In this document: piece after piece, positions 9,551-18,705 of the stretch
Layout of the letters: the number at the start of each line of letters is the position of its first letter
Position numbering within the stretch: the first letter of the stretch is position 1
From: Prolixibacteraceae bacterium
GTDB taxonomy: Bacteria; Bacteroidota; Bacteroidia; Bacteroidales; Prolixibacteraceae
Direction of reading: 5' to 3'
Length of the DNA stretch: 64,000 nt
Assembly: GCA_028282705.1 (NCBI GenBank)
Contig: JANQHI010000006.1
Location: 1 to 64,000, forward strand
Position numbers and translations under genes: made by a program
The notes under the pieces: generated by a model
Seen by the model: only the letters and a program-made list of their open reading frames with translations
Database searches by the model: none
Told to the model about the DNA's origin: nothing

Positions 9551-11011
9551 ATGAAATTTTTCATTACCCTGATTGCAGCAGCAATTGTTTTGTTTAATGT
9601 TAGCTGCATTTTTGCTCAAGAGGCTGATACAATTACAACTATTGAAACAACCCAAACCACTGTAACATCAAAAAGTGACACTTCAGTAATTCTAATATCA
9701 AAAGAGAGGGAACAACCTTATTCCATAATAACCTTGCTAAGAGGCTTGTTAGGGATGGCTGTCCTTATATTTTTAGGTTTTTTATTAAGTAAGAACAGGA
9801 AAAATATTCCCTGGAAGACAGTTGTTGGAGGGTTGGCCATACAGGTCTCATTGGCTGCAGGCATTTTATATGTTCCCATAGTACGCAAAATATTTGAATT
9901 TTTCGGGAAACTATTTGTCCTTGTCCTTGATTTCACTAAAGAGGGTAGCACATTTTTGTTGGGCGACCTGATGAATGCTGAAACATATGGATATATATTC
10001 CTTTTTCAGGTGTTGCCCACCATTATCTTTTTCTCAGCATTAACAAGCCTGTTGTTTTATTATGGGATCATACAGGTTATTGTAAGGGCATTAGCCTGGG
10101 TTTTTACTAAGGCTTTAAGGATATCTGGTGCTGAATCACTTTCAGTTGCAGGGAATATATTCCTTGGGCAAACAGAATCCCCATTACTGATTAAAGCATA
10201 CTTGGCTAAGATGAGTAAATCTGAAATTTTGCTGGTAATGACAGGAGGCATGGCTACACTGGCAGGAGGGGTATTAGCTGCATACATTGCTGTGCTGGGT
10301 GGGGATGACCCACAGCTCAGGCTTGAATTTGCCAAACACCTGTTGGCAGCTTCTATTATGGCAGCTCCAGCAGCCATAATTTTCTCAAAAATGTTGGTGC
10401 CACCTACTGAAGAAATTGATAAAGAAATAGAAGTTAGCAAAGATAAAATTGGGAGTAATGCCCTTGATGCAATTACAAATGGAACAAGTGAAGGAGTTAA
10501 ACTGGCTGTAAATGTTGGGGCTATGTTATTGGCATTTATTGCCTTTATTGCCATGTTCAACTACATTGTTGGGAAAGTTGGGGACTGGACACAGTTAAAT
10601 GATTTAATAGCATCAGCAACCAATGGGCAATATGATGGTTTGTCTTTACAATTTATTTTAGGCTATACTTTTGCACCACTTATGTGGCTTATTGGTGTTT
10701 GCCCTGAGGATATAACCCTTGTTGGCAGGTTGCTTGGTGAAAAACTGATACTTACAGAATTTATTGGTTATGTTAGCCTGGCTGATTTAAAAACTGCTGG
10801 TGCTTTTACACAAACAAAATCAATTATCATGGCTACCTATATATTATGTGGTTTTGCCAACTTTTCATCCATTGGTATCCAGATTGGGGGTATAGGGTCA
10901 TTGGCTCCAAGCAGGAGGGTATTGTTATCAAAATATGGTGTACCTGCACTTATTGCAGGGACATTAGCTTCATTAATGTCTGCCACAATTATTGGTATGC
11001 TGATGGGGTAA
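9551..11011 (+). CDS. NupC-family concentrative nucleoside transporter
   Basis: A 486-residue inner-membrane nucleoside/cation symporter. The core carries the family motifs GNIFLGQTESPLLIKAYL, TGGMATLAGGVLAAYI and LILTEFIGYVSLADL, and the C-terminal CGFANFSSIGIQIGGIGSLAPSRR. Ahead of the usual core there is an N-terminal segment of about 70 residues with a signal-peptide-like stretch ending in FAQEAD and a threonine/serine-rich region, which plain NupC proteins lack. The base specificity cannot be read. Confidence 0.92.
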   Translation: MKFFITLIAAAIVLFNVSCIFAQEADTITTIETTQTTVTSKSDTSVILISKEREQPYSIITLLRGLLGMAVLIFLGFLLSKNRKNIPWKTVVGGLAIQVSLAAGILYVPIVRKIFEFFGKLFVLVLDFTKEGSTFLLGDLMNAETYGYIFLFQVLPTIIFFSALTSLLFYYGIIQVIVRALAWVFTKALRISGAESLSVAGNIFLGQTESPLLIKAYLAKMSKSEILLVMTGGMATLAGGVLAAYIAVLGGDDPQLRLEFAKHLLAASIMAAPAAIIFSKMLVPPTEEIDKEIEVSKDKIGSNALDAITNGTSEGVKLAVNVGAMLLAFIAFIAMFNYIVGKVGDWTQLNDLIASATNGQYDGLSLQFILGYTFAPLMWLIGVCPEDITLVGRLLGEKLILTEFIGYVSLADLKTAGAFTQTKSIIMATYILCGFANFSSIGIQIGGIGSLAPSRRVLLSKYGVPALIAGTLASLMSATIIGMLMG

Positions 11012-11148
11012 AGTAGGTTAAACAGCTTCTCTTTTTTAACCCCTTGGTAATTTTTGCCTGGAATTAACAAACCTGAACTTTATTTTGTTTTCAGATTATT
11101 AATACCTTTATACAAGCAGGGTAGGGTGAAATACAGATTAGAGAAAGT

Positions 11149-12708
11149 ATGAGGAGTACCATTTTGAAAATAAGCATTGTCCTTTTGGTGGTGATATCCC
11201 TTCCAATTGGGTTTTTCCTGGTAAATGAGCTAACCAAACTCAGTGAGGATGAACAAATGGTTGAAAGGGTATTTACCAAACAACTTGAATCCATACTATT
11301 TTCAGTAAACCAGTATTCAGAAAATGTCATATCCTATTGGGTGAATAACCTTGACTTACCTATTGAATGCAACAGTGATGCCATGCAAGAGGTGGCAAGC
11401 AATGTCTTGGAAAATAATCCATCAATCAGGCAAATAGGTTTTATTGAAACTGGGAAAAATGAATCCCTTGCCATTTATGGGCAAAACCCGGGAACTTTGT
11501 ACACGCGCATAATTGAGGATAAGGAAAAAGTTGATGCCCTGCTTGAATTCCTGGAAAGTGATTACCAAAAAATTGAAATACTTTCTTTAGGAAAAGAAAC
11601 AGGATTATATTTTATCATGAAAAACCAGGGCAGCCAGGTATTATGTTTTATTGTGGTGAACACAGAAGACTTCATCCAGCAAGGGCTTGGTGCTGAAATC
11701 CAGCAGGTATCACAGGAATTGTTTCAGATAGTTGTTTTTGGTCCCATAGATAATAGTATTGTTTATAACACAGGAGTTGATTCTCCTGATATTTCAGAAG
11801 TCCAGCATACACCTTTATGGTATTTCCCAGGCTATGAGCTGGGCATCAAGTTGCTGTCAGGTACAATTGATGGCTTAGTTTCTGAAAGGAGTAAAAAAGG
11901 TAGGAGCATGCTTTGGGGGCTTGTAGCTGTTGTTTTTATTGGGGCTGTTTTTGTGATCTGGAACATCAGGAAAGAAATCAGGTTGGCAGAATTAAAATCA
12001 GATTTTGTATCCAATGTGTCTCATGAGATCAGGACACCTTTGGCACTCATTAGCATGTATGCTGAAACATTAAAATTGAAAAGGCTTTCCAAGCCTGAAA
12101 AATATGAGAGGTACATTGGTACCATCCATGCAGAGTCTGTGAAACTATCAGCTATTGTAAACAACATCCTAAATTTTTCAAAATTAGAAAAGGGGAAGAA
12201 GTTTTTTGGCCTGGTTCCAGAGCCAGTAAATGAGCTTATTGAAACTATATTGCATTCATATAAACCACATTTTGAAGAAAACCAGGTTGAGGTTTCTTAT
12301 ACTCCTTTAGAGAGGAATATTCTGATAAAAGCTGACAGGGAAGGGGTTTCAGAGGCAATAAATAATTTGTTGGATAATGCAATAAAATATGGGAAAGAAT
12401 CTGGCAAAAAAGTAAGTGTAAAATGTATAACTCAAAAAAAGAATGTTTTTATTGAAGTTGAAGACAATGGGATTGGTATTTCAGCAAAAGATAAGAACCA
12501 TATTTTTGATAAATTCTACAGGGTAACAAAAGGAGACCTGGCTAATAAAGTGAAGGGATCAGGGCTAGGGTTGAATATTGTAAAGCAGATAATGAAAAGC
12601 CATGGAGGGGCTGTTTCTGTCAAAAGTAAACCTGGAGAAGGGAGTTGTTTCCGTTTGAAATTTGTAATAGCTAAAAACAAAGGCAATGGTAAAAATTCTG
12701 ATAGTTGA
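11149..12708 (+). CDS. sensor histidine kinase
   Basis: 519 residues. One membrane segment at the N-terminus (residues about 7-28), a periplasmic sensing domain of about 220 residues, a second membrane segment (SMLWGLVAVVFIGAVFVIWNI), then a HisKA domain with the phospho-accepting histidine in NVSHEIRTPL and an HATPase domain with N box (NLLDNAIKYG), G1 (VEDNGIGI), F (FDKFYRV) and G2 (GSGLGLNIV) motifs. No HAMP or PAS is evident. It overlaps the response-regulator gene by 23 bases, so the two form one translationally coupled two-component system. The signal is unknown. Confidence 0.94.
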   Translation: MRSTILKISIVLLVVISLPIGFFLVNELTKLSEDEQMVERVFTKQLESILFSVNQYSENVISYWVNNLDLPIECNSDAMQEVASNVLENNPSIRQIGFIETGKNESLAIYGQNPGTLYTRIIEDKEKVDALLEFLESDYQKIEILSLGKETGLYFIMKNQGSQVLCFIVVNTEDFIQQGLGAEIQQVSQELFQIVVFGPIDNSIVYNTGVDSPDISEVQHTPLWYFPGYELGIKLLSGTIDGLVSERSKKGRSMLWGLVAVVFIGAVFVIWNIRKEIRLAELKSDFVSNVSHEIRTPLALISMYAETLKLKRLSKPEKYERYIGTIHAESVKLSAIVNNILNFSKLEKGKKFFGLVPEPVNELIETILHSYKPHFEENQVEVSYTPLERNILIKADREGVSEAINNLLDNAIKYGKESGKKVSVKCITQKKNVFIEVEDNGIGISAKDKNHIFDKFYRVTKGDLANKVKGSGLGLNIVKQIMKSHGGAVSVKSKPGEGSCFRLKFVIAKNKGNGKNSDS

Positions 12709-13369
12709 AGATGAGCCTGAAATGTTGGTTGGGCTGCAAGACAACCTTGAATTTGAGGGGTATGAAGTAGATACTGCAAGTAATGGGGAAACAGGGTACA
12801 AAAAATTAATTACAAATAAGTATAGCCTGGCTTTGCTTGATGTAATGCTACCAGACAGGTCTGGTTTTGACATTTGCAAGTCTGCCAGGAAGAAGGGTAT
12901 TGATACGCCTATAATTATGCTTACTGCCAGGGGGGATGAAATGGATAAAGTGAGGGGGCTGGAACTGGGAGCTGATGATTACATAACAAAACCATTCAGT
13001 TTAAGAGAACTTGTGGCAAGGATAAAAACAATCCTCAGAAGGACTTCTGCACAATCAGATAAACCTTCATCAGATGCCTATATAAAAATTGGCAAATTAA
13101 ATGTCTCCTTTGAAAAATTTGATGCCTATTCAAATGAAGGGCCTGTTAAGCTATCCCACAAAGAATTTGATATACTCCAATATTTATATAAAAACCATGG
13201 AGGGGTAGTAACAAGATATAATTTGCTTGACCATGTTTGGGGACTTGATTACCAGCCCACCCAGCGCACAGTTGACAATTTTATCCTCAGGTTGCGACAA
13301 AAAGTTGATACTCCTGAAGAGCAGCATATTATTACTGTTCATGGTATTGGCTATAAGCTTGTTCTCTAG
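12686..13369 (+). CDS. OmpR/PhoB-family response regulator
   Basis: 227 residues. The receiver domain has the acidic pair in LIVEDEPE, the phospho-acceptor aspartate in ALLDVMLPD and the lysine in DDYITKPFS. The C-terminal half is a winged-helix DNA-binding domain (LSHKEFDILQYLYKNHGGVVTR, RTVDNFILRLRQKV). It is the partner of the kinase that overlaps its start. The next gene downstream, a small secreted protein, is a possible target. Confidence 0.95.
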   Translation: MVKILIVEDEPEMLVGLQDNLEFEGYEVDTASNGETGYKKLITNKYSLALLDVMLPDRSGFDICKSARKKGIDTPIIMLTARGDEMDKVRGLELGADDYITKPFSLRELVARIKTILRRTSAQSDKPSSDAYIKIGKLNVSFEKFDAYSNEGPVKLSHKEFDILQYLYKNHGGVVTRYNLLDHVWGLDYQPTQRTVDNFILRLRQKVDTPEEQHIITVHGIGYKLVL

Positions 13370-13537
13370 GTTATTACATATAATATTCATCATGCATATT
13401 GGTATTTCACCCCTGTTTTTGTGACAATCTTATGACATTTTATGGCCACATGTAAAATTAGTTTGACATTGTAGTTAAATGGCAGGCCTACTTTTGGACT
13501 GTAAAACAAAAACATTTAACATTAAAAATTTTAAACC

Positions 13538-13921
13538 ATGAAAACAATTAAACTATTTATGATGACAGGCCTGGTTGTAACATTTTTATTTACAGCTAAT
13601 TTTTCAAATGCAACCTCAGGAGAAGCAGCTTTAGCAAAGCAGGAATTGTACCAAACAATAACTGAAGTATTTGAAAAAGACCTTCCTAAAAAGGGAAATT
13701 ACTTATATGAAAACTACATTTATAAACTAAATGATAAAGTGGCGGTTACTTTCAAGGTAAAAGAAGATGGTGAAGTGAAAGTTTTGGAAGTAAAAAGTAA
13801 GAATTATGATGCATCTCAATACACCAAGCATGTTTTTTCTTCAACCCAGGTGAAAGCCAAACAGCTTCTTGCCGGGAAAACATTTCAGATGGATATACAT
13901 GTAAAATTCAAAGCAAAATAA
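13538..13921 (+). CDS. small secreted protein of unknown function
   Basis: 127 residues with a clear signal peptide (cleavage probably after the alanine-rich region near residue 26). The mature part contains KVAVTFKVKEDGEVKVLEVKSKNYD and ends with alternating hydrophobic strands, vaguely like a TonB C-terminal fold, but I do not recognise a family. It lies 168 bases downstream of the two-component system and could be regulated by it; that is inference. Confidence 0.7.
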   Translation: MKTIKLFMMTGLVVTFLFTANFSNATSGEAALAKQELYQTITEVFEKDLPKKGNYLYENYIYKLNDKVAVTFKVKEDGEVKVLEVKSKNYDASQYTKHVFSSTQVKAKQLLAGKTFQMDIHVKFKAK

Positions 13922-13979
13922 TATGCCATAATCTGTGAATTAAGGTATCAAATTTATACTTTTAGGTAAAATCAAGGAG

Positions 13980-15044
13980 ATGGAGAATAAGTTATTTGGG
14001 ATATGGATTTGTATTATTTTAGCCTTCAGCTTAGGGGAGCTGAGGGCTTCTGATTGGAAAAAAGTTGTGGAGCTGAAAGGAACCTGGCTTTTTTCAATTG
14101 GTGATGATCCAGCATGGGTACAGCCTTCAGCAAATACTGATGGTTGGCACAAAATTTCTGTACCTGCTGAATGGGAAAGGTTTTACCCGGGATACAATGG
14201 GTTTGCATGGTATCGCAGATCATTTGACCTGAAAACTGTACCTGACAGTGAAGAACTGGTTTTGTTCCTTGGTTACATTGATGATGTTGACGAGGTTTTT
14301 ATTAATGGTATTAAGATAGGCCAGTCTGGTGGTTTTTTTCCAAATTACCAAACAGCTTATAATGTTGAAAGGCAATATTTTATCCCAAAGGATTTATTAA
14401 AAACCACAGGCAATGTAATAGCTGTCAGGGTATATGATGAAGGAAAACCTGGAGGTATAATTAATGGTGATAAAATAGGTATATACAGTAATACTGAAGA
14501 TGCTTTATTGATTTATAACCTAAGGGGGAATTGGAAATTTACTACACGTAAATATAACAATATCCATTCACCACAATTTGATGACAGCAGCTTTAAGGAA
14601 CTTTATGTTCCTGCCACGTGGGAATCACAAGGATACCAAAGATATGATGGGCGTGCCTGGTATAGGAAAGAATTTACTTTACCCGAAAACTTCCCTTCAA
14701 GAAATTTATACTTGGTATTGGGAATGATCGATGAGCTGGATAAAGTATACATCAATGGTGAATATATAGGTTCAACAAAGGACCTTGATGTATATAATGA
14801 GAGGAACATAAATGATGCTTATCGTTGGTACAGGTCATATGAAATTCCTGAAGGTACCTTAAAAAAGAATAATGTTATATCTGTTGAAGTGTTGGATAAA
14901 TATGGTGAAGGAGGTATCTATTCAGGGCCTGTAGGCATTATGAAAGAAGAGGATAGGAATGAATTTATAAGATATAACAAGGTAGGTGAGAAAAAAAGCC
15001 TTTTTAGAAGTATCCTTGAATATTTTATGCAATGGGATCAGTAA
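13980..15044 (+). CDS. secreted protein with two jelly-roll (GH2 sugar-binding-like) domains
   Basis: 354 residues with an N-terminal signal peptide. Two consecutive about 150-residue units share the pattern W(K/F)F…GD, VPA(E/T)WE, G(Y/F)AWYRR, LGYIDDVDEVFINGIKIGQ and AVRVYDEG…GGI, the signature of the galactose-binding-like sugar-binding domain at the front of GH2 glycosidases. No TIM-barrel or other catalytic domain follows. It probably binds glycans in the periplasm or on the surface. Its paralogue starts 10 bases after its stop. Confidence 0.82.
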   Translation: MENKLFGIWICIILAFSLGELRASDWKKVVELKGTWLFSIGDDPAWVQPSANTDGWHKISVPAEWERFYPGYNGFAWYRRSFDLKTVPDSEELVLFLGYIDDVDEVFINGIKIGQSGGFFPNYQTAYNVERQYFIPKDLLKTTGNVIAVRVYDEGKPGGIINGDKIGIYSNTEDALLIYNLRGNWKFTTRKYNNIHSPQFDDSSFKELYVPATWESQGYQRYDGRAWYRKEFTLPENFPSRNLYLVLGMIDELDKVYINGEYIGSTKDLDVYNERNINDAYRWYRSYEIPEGTLKKNNVISVEVLDKYGEGGIYSGPVGIMKEEDRNEFIRYNKVGEKKSLFRSILEYFMQWDQ

Positions 15045-15054
15045 ATTCATAGGG

Positions 15055-16047
15055 ATGAAACTTTTTAATAAACATATAATTTTATTAGCCTTATTTACAC
15101 TTTTTGCAAATTTGGCAACAGGTGTGATTGATACCCACTCTGAGGTAATTTTAGATGGGAAATGGAAATTTAAAGTTGGGGATAACCCTTCCTGGTCATC
15201 GCCTGATTTTGATGATTCAAGTTGGGATGAAATTAAAGCACCTGGTAATTGGGAAAGCCAAGGGTATAGGAAGTATGATGGAATAGCCTGGTATAGGAAA
15301 AAAGTTACACCAAGTAAAAACTTTGAAGGAAGGACATCTGTACTGGAACTGGGTTTTATTGATGACGTGGATGAGGTTTTTATAAATGGTGTTAAAATAG
15401 GGCAAACTGGTAAATTCCCACCTGGGTATAAGACTGGTTATAAAACTTATAGGAAATATCATATTCCAAGCCAGTTAATAAAATTTGGGGAAGAAAATTC
15501 AATTGCAGTCAGGGTATATGATGCAACATTGTTTGGTGGGATTGTTAATGGAAAACTAAAGATACTTTTTAAAGAAGGTAGCCTGCCATTGGATATTGAC
15601 CTTGCAGGAGAATGGTTCTTTAATACTGGGAAAAATGTTGATATAAATAAAAGGACACCAATATATGTGCCTGGATTATGGGAAAACCAGGGTTTTTATA
15701 ACTATGATGGATATGCTGTATATTCAAATACTTTTAAAATTCCTGAAGGCTTAAAATCAAAAAGGCTAGTCTTTATGGTTGGTAGAATTGATGATGTGGA
15801 TAGGGTATATATAAATGGGAAATTGGTTGGGGCAACTGGCAAATATGACCAGAGGGTTGGAGAAGATTACCACCTTGAATTCAGAAATTATTTCATACCG
15901 GAAGGTATAGTAAAACAAGGGCAAATAAACACCATAGAAATAAAAGTTTGGGATGAGAGGTGGGATGGAGGAATTGTTGAAGGGCCAATTGGGATTGTTG
16001 CCCAGGACAAATTCAGGGAGTACTGGATGGGCAAAAGAAGGTACTAA
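15055..16047 (+). CDS. second secreted double jelly-roll protein, paralogue of the preceding gene
   Basis: 330 residues from the ATG at 15055, which gives a proper signal peptide (MKLFNKHIILLALFTLF). As in its neighbour there are two sugar-binding-like units: the first with LDGKWKFKVGD, GIAWYRKKV and LGFIDDVDEVFINGVKIGQ, the second with LAGEWFFNTGK and MVGRIDDVDRVYINGKLVG. No catalytic domain. The pair look like a tandem duplication working together, possibly as glycan-binding subunits. A 10-bp hairpin overlaps the stop codon. Confidence 0.82.
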   Translation: MKLFNKHIILLALFTLFANLATGVIDTHSEVILDGKWKFKVGDNPSWSSPDFDDSSWDEIKAPGNWESQGYRKYDGIAWYRKKVTPSKNFEGRTSVLELGFIDDVDEVFINGVKIGQTGKFPPGYKTGYKTYRKYHIPSQLIKFGEENSIAVRVYDATLFGGIVNGKLKILFKEGSLPLDIDLAGEWFFNTGKNVDINKRTPIYVPGLWENQGFYNYDGYAVYSNTFKIPEGLKSKRLVFMVGRIDDVDRVYINGKLVGATGKYDQRVGEDYHLEFRNYFIPEGIVKQGQINTIEIKVWDERWDGGIVEGPIGIVAQDKFREYWMGKRRY

Positions 16048-16080
16048 CCTGAGCTTAACATTTTAAATTGAGCTCAGGTT
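16046..16080. terminator. bidirectional hairpin between convergent genes
   Basis: A perfect 10-bp stem (16046-16055 with 16071-16080) overlapping the stop of the jelly-roll gene and close to the hflX stop at 16090. The T-tail is weak, so termination is likely but not certain. Confidence 0.55.
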
Positions 16081-16089
16081 ACTCTAGTT

Positions 16090-17301
16090 TTACTGGATAC
16101 CTTTGGACCAATCAGAATTATAAAGGTAATCATTATAAGGAAACCTGGCTGAATGGACTTTGATCACTTTACCATAAATGGCACGTTTAAAATCATCAAT
16201 ATTTTCTTTCTGAATAGCTGAAATAAATAAAGATGGGGTATTGTTTTTAGCCATCCATGAATTTTGCCACTCTTCCAGTGAAATGTTTTCTTTTGTTTTT
16301 GGGGTAAGGTCATCCTCGTCCTTTTCCACGTAAGTGAAAGCATCAATTTTATTAAAAACGTAAACAACAGGCTTATCTCCTGCATCAATTTCCTTTAAAG
16401 TATTATTCACGATTTCAATTTGCTCTTCAAACCCCGGGTGAGAAATATCTACTACATGTATCAATATGTCTGATTCCCTGACCTCATCAAGGGTTGATTT
16501 AAATGACTCAACCAACCCATGGGGTAATTTTCGTATAAAACCAACAGTGTCAGCCAATAAAAAAGGAAGGTTCTCAATTACCACTTTCCTTACAGTAGTG
16601 TCAAGGGTAGCAAACAGTTTATTCTCAGCAAATACATCTGACTTGCTCAGCAGGTTCATAATGGTTGATTTTCCCACATTGGTATACCCTACCAATGCTA
16701 CCCTGGTAAGTTTGCCCCTGTTTTTTCGTTGGGTTGCTTTTTGTTTGTCAATTTTTTTAAGCTGGTCTTTTAACCTTGATATTTTATCAAGTATGATCCT
16801 TCGGTCAGTTTCAATTTGTGTTTCACCAGGTCCACGCATGCCAATGCCCCCACGTTGTCTTTCAAGGTGGGTCCACATGCGTGTAAGCCTGGGCAATAGG
16901 TATTGATATTGTGCCAGCTCAACCTGTGTTTTGGCATGGGCTGTTTTTGCCCTTTTTGCAAATATATCCAGGATTAAATTTGTGCGGTCAAGTACTTTAC
17001 AATTCAGTTCCTTTTCAATATTCCTAAGCTGGGTAGGGCTAAGTTCATCATCAAAAATAACAGTATCTATCTCTTCTACCTTTATAAAATTATTGATTTC
17101 ATCTAGCTTCCCTGATCCTACAAAGGTGGCAGGATTGGGAATGTCAAGGCGTTGCACAAAATGCTTAAGCACTTCAGCCCCAGCAGTATCTGCCAGGAAT
17201 TCAAGTTCATCTAAATATTCTTTAGCCTGCTTTTCATCCTGGTTGTGGTTGATCAACCCAACAATAATTGCTTTTTCAATATCTGGTGATGTTTCAATCA
17301 T
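16090..17301 (-). CDS. hflX: GTPase HflX
   Basis: 403 residues, a ribosome-associated GTPase that splits stalled ribosomes. The N-terminal HflX domain includes NPATFVGSGKLDEI and the region GGIGMRGPGETQIETDRR. The G domain has G1 GYTNVGKST, G3 DTVGFI with the following RKLPHGLVESFKSTLDEV, and G4 NKID. The C-terminal part ends in HSARFPYNDYLYNSDW. It lies downstream of tonB but is separated from it by a terminator. Confidence 0.95.
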   Translation of the reverse strand: MIETSPDIEKAIIVGLINHNQDEKQAKEYLDELEFLADTAGAEVLKHFVQRLDIPNPATFVGSGKLDEINNFIKVEEIDTVIFDDELSPTQLRNIEKELNCKVLDRTNLILDIFAKRAKTAHAKTQVELAQYQYLLPRLTRMWTHLERQRGGIGMRGPGETQIETDRRIILDKISRLKDQLKKIDKQKATQRKNRGKLTRVALVGYTNVGKSTIMNLLSKSDVFAENKLFATLDTTVRKVVIENLPFLLADTVGFIRKLPHGLVESFKSTLDEVRESDILIHVVDISHPGFEEQIEIVNNTLKEIDAGDKPVVYVFNKIDAFTYVEKDEDDLTPKTKENISLEEWQNSWMAKNNTPSLFISAIQKENIDDFKRAIYGKVIKVHSARFPYNDYLYNSDWSKGIQ

Positions 17302-17308
17302 ATAATAA

Positions 17309-17343
17309 CAAAAAAAACTCCTGGCTCATTAATGAACCAGGAG
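17309..17343 (-). terminator. intrinsic terminator of tonB
   Basis: A stem of CTCCTGG with CCAGGAG plus inner pairs (17318-17343), followed on the minus strand by a run of T (17317-17309). It separates tonB from hflX. Confidence 0.85.
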
Positions 17344-17366
17344 CACAAAAATATGGTTTTATATTT

Positions 17367-18059
17367 TTACTGCAACACAAAGTTAATAGGGACAGTGTAA
17401 GAAACCCTTACAGGTTTTCCTCTTTGCTTCCCAGGTTTCCATTTAGGTAAGTTGTTTACCACACGCAGAGCTTCTTTGTCAAGTGATGGGTCAACACCTC
17501 TGGCAATAGTTGCATTAGAGATGCTTCCATCTTTATCAACAACAAAAGTTACATAAACTTTTCCTTGGATACCATTTTCCTGTGCAATTACAGGATAACT
17601 TATTGAGTTCCCAATAAATTTCCTTAGAGCTAACTCTCCTCCAGGGAATTCGGGCATTTCTTCCACAATGTAGAATACCTGTGCTTCTTCCTCTTCTTCT
17701 TCTTCAGCAGTCTCAATAATTGGAGCTACATCAATGATGGTTTCATCATCAGCCTCAGTATCTTCAATTTCCAACTCATCTTCAATCTCCACATCATCAT
17801 CAACAATGTTAAGTACCTCAACAACTTTTGGTGGTGGAGGCGGTGGAGGTGGTTTTACTTCTTCCTGCCTTGTAATTGGGATAATTTCTTCTTCAACCTC
17901 TTGAGCCTGAATAGTACCTAAAGAGCTACTTTGTTTAGGTTTGGTAGTCCATTCAAATGCAACAAGCGTGATTAAAAGAGCTATAACCAATCCAGACATC
18001 AGGAAAATATTCCTTTTGCTTTCAAGGTCTGCTTTCTTTGATTTTTTGACTTCCATCAC
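17367..18059 (-). CDS. tonB: TonB energy transducer
   Basis: 230 residues: a short basic N-terminus, one membrane anchor (IFLMSGLVIALLITLVAF), a proline run (PPPPPPPPKVVEVLN), a long acidic linker rich in D and E, and the TonB C-terminal domain (FPGGELALRKFIGNSISYP, GIQGKVYVTFVVDKDGSI, LPKWKPGKQRGKPVRVSY). It transmits proton-motive force from ExbBD to outer-membrane receptors; the two receptors at 36.0 and 41.5 kb are potential clients, although no ExbB or ExbD is in the window. Confidence 0.94.
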   Translation of the reverse strand: MMEVKKSKKADLESKRNIFLMSGLVIALLITLVAFEWTTKPKQSSSLGTIQAQEVEEEIIPITRQEEVKPPPPPPPPKVVEVLNIVDDDVEIEDELEIEDTEADDETIIDVAPIIETAEEEEEEEAQVFYIVEEMPEFPGGELALRKFIGNSISYPVIAQENGIQGKVYVTFVVDKDGSISNATIARGVDPSLDKEALRVVNNLPKWKPGKQRGKPVRVSYTVPINFVLQ

Positions 18060-18274
18060 TTGTTATTTTTAGTTTATTTAATTCAATTTAGCGTTGCAAA
18101 ATTTGGGCTTTAAAGATAAAAAATAATCTGCAAAAGCAACAGGTTTTTAATTTTTAATACATAAAATCCTTATTTCAGGATATAATCAATTTAACCCAAC
18201 CTGGGTTACAACAAAAACTTTACCAAAAACACACAGTAAGGAACAAAAAATATTTTTATATTTGCCACCCAATG

Positions 18275-18348
18275 GGGGCTATAGCTCAGTTGGCTAGAGT
18301 GCTTGACTGGCAGTCAAGAGGTCACGGGTTCGACTCCCGTTAGCTCCA
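18275..18348 (+). tRNA. tRNA-Ala (anticodon GGC)
   Basis: A complete cloverleaf: acceptor stem GGGGCTA with TAGCTCC, D stem GCTC with GAGT, anticodon stem CTTGA with TCAAG around loop CTGGCAG (anticodon GGC), and T arm ACGGG-TTCGACT-CCCGT. CCA is not fully encoded. A TATATTTG promoter-like box lies at 18257-18264. The 3' end is the integration site of the neighbouring island and is kept intact by it. Confidence 0.97.
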
Positions 18349-18350
18349 CA
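18335..18350 (+). repeat. attL, 16-bp direct repeat of the tRNA-Ala 3' end
   Basis: TCCCGTTAGCTCCACA at 18335-18350 is repeated exactly at 27299-27314. It covers the last bases of the tRNA and marks the left boundary of the island. Confidence 0.92.
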
Positions 18351-18705
18351 GTTTTCTTTGATTAACAGTATTTTACAGTGATATTAGCCAACATTTAGCC
18401 AACCATTTATCAAAAAGCTTCTTTAATCATTTGAATTTTTAGCGGCCTGGGGATCATATAGGACTGGTGTATGAGGTATCAAAAAAATCGGATAAGTTAG
18501 TGACCGCTCCTTTCTTCTTGCGAAGGTGGTATAACTTACCCGAAATCTTAAATGTAAAGTTATAGTATTCAAATGTGATTAACAACATTTGGTTATCAAT
18601 CACTTACTAAATATCCCGGAATATAAATGAGAAAAGCTTTAAATGTAGTAACCTAAATTATATTAAGATGCTGACAAGTTTTATGGATTGTTTATAGAGA
18701 AGATT
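18349..18705. other. left-end non-coding region of the island
   Basis: No gene seen. It contains the left arm-type repeat pair (18384-18405), an imperfect inverted repeat of about 16-base arms at 18489-18542 and a smaller imperfect one near 18575-18603. These fit recombination, replication-origin or packaging sites, but no function can be assigned. Confidence 0.6.
18384..18405 (+). repeat. left arm-type integrase site (tandem TTAGCCAAC units)
   Basis: Two TTAGCCAAC units with an 11-base period. The same arrangement, with TTAGTCAAC, is found in the same orientation at 27140-27161 near the right end. Placement just inside both att sites is as expected for arm-binding sites of a tyrosine recombinase. 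Confidence 0.7.
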
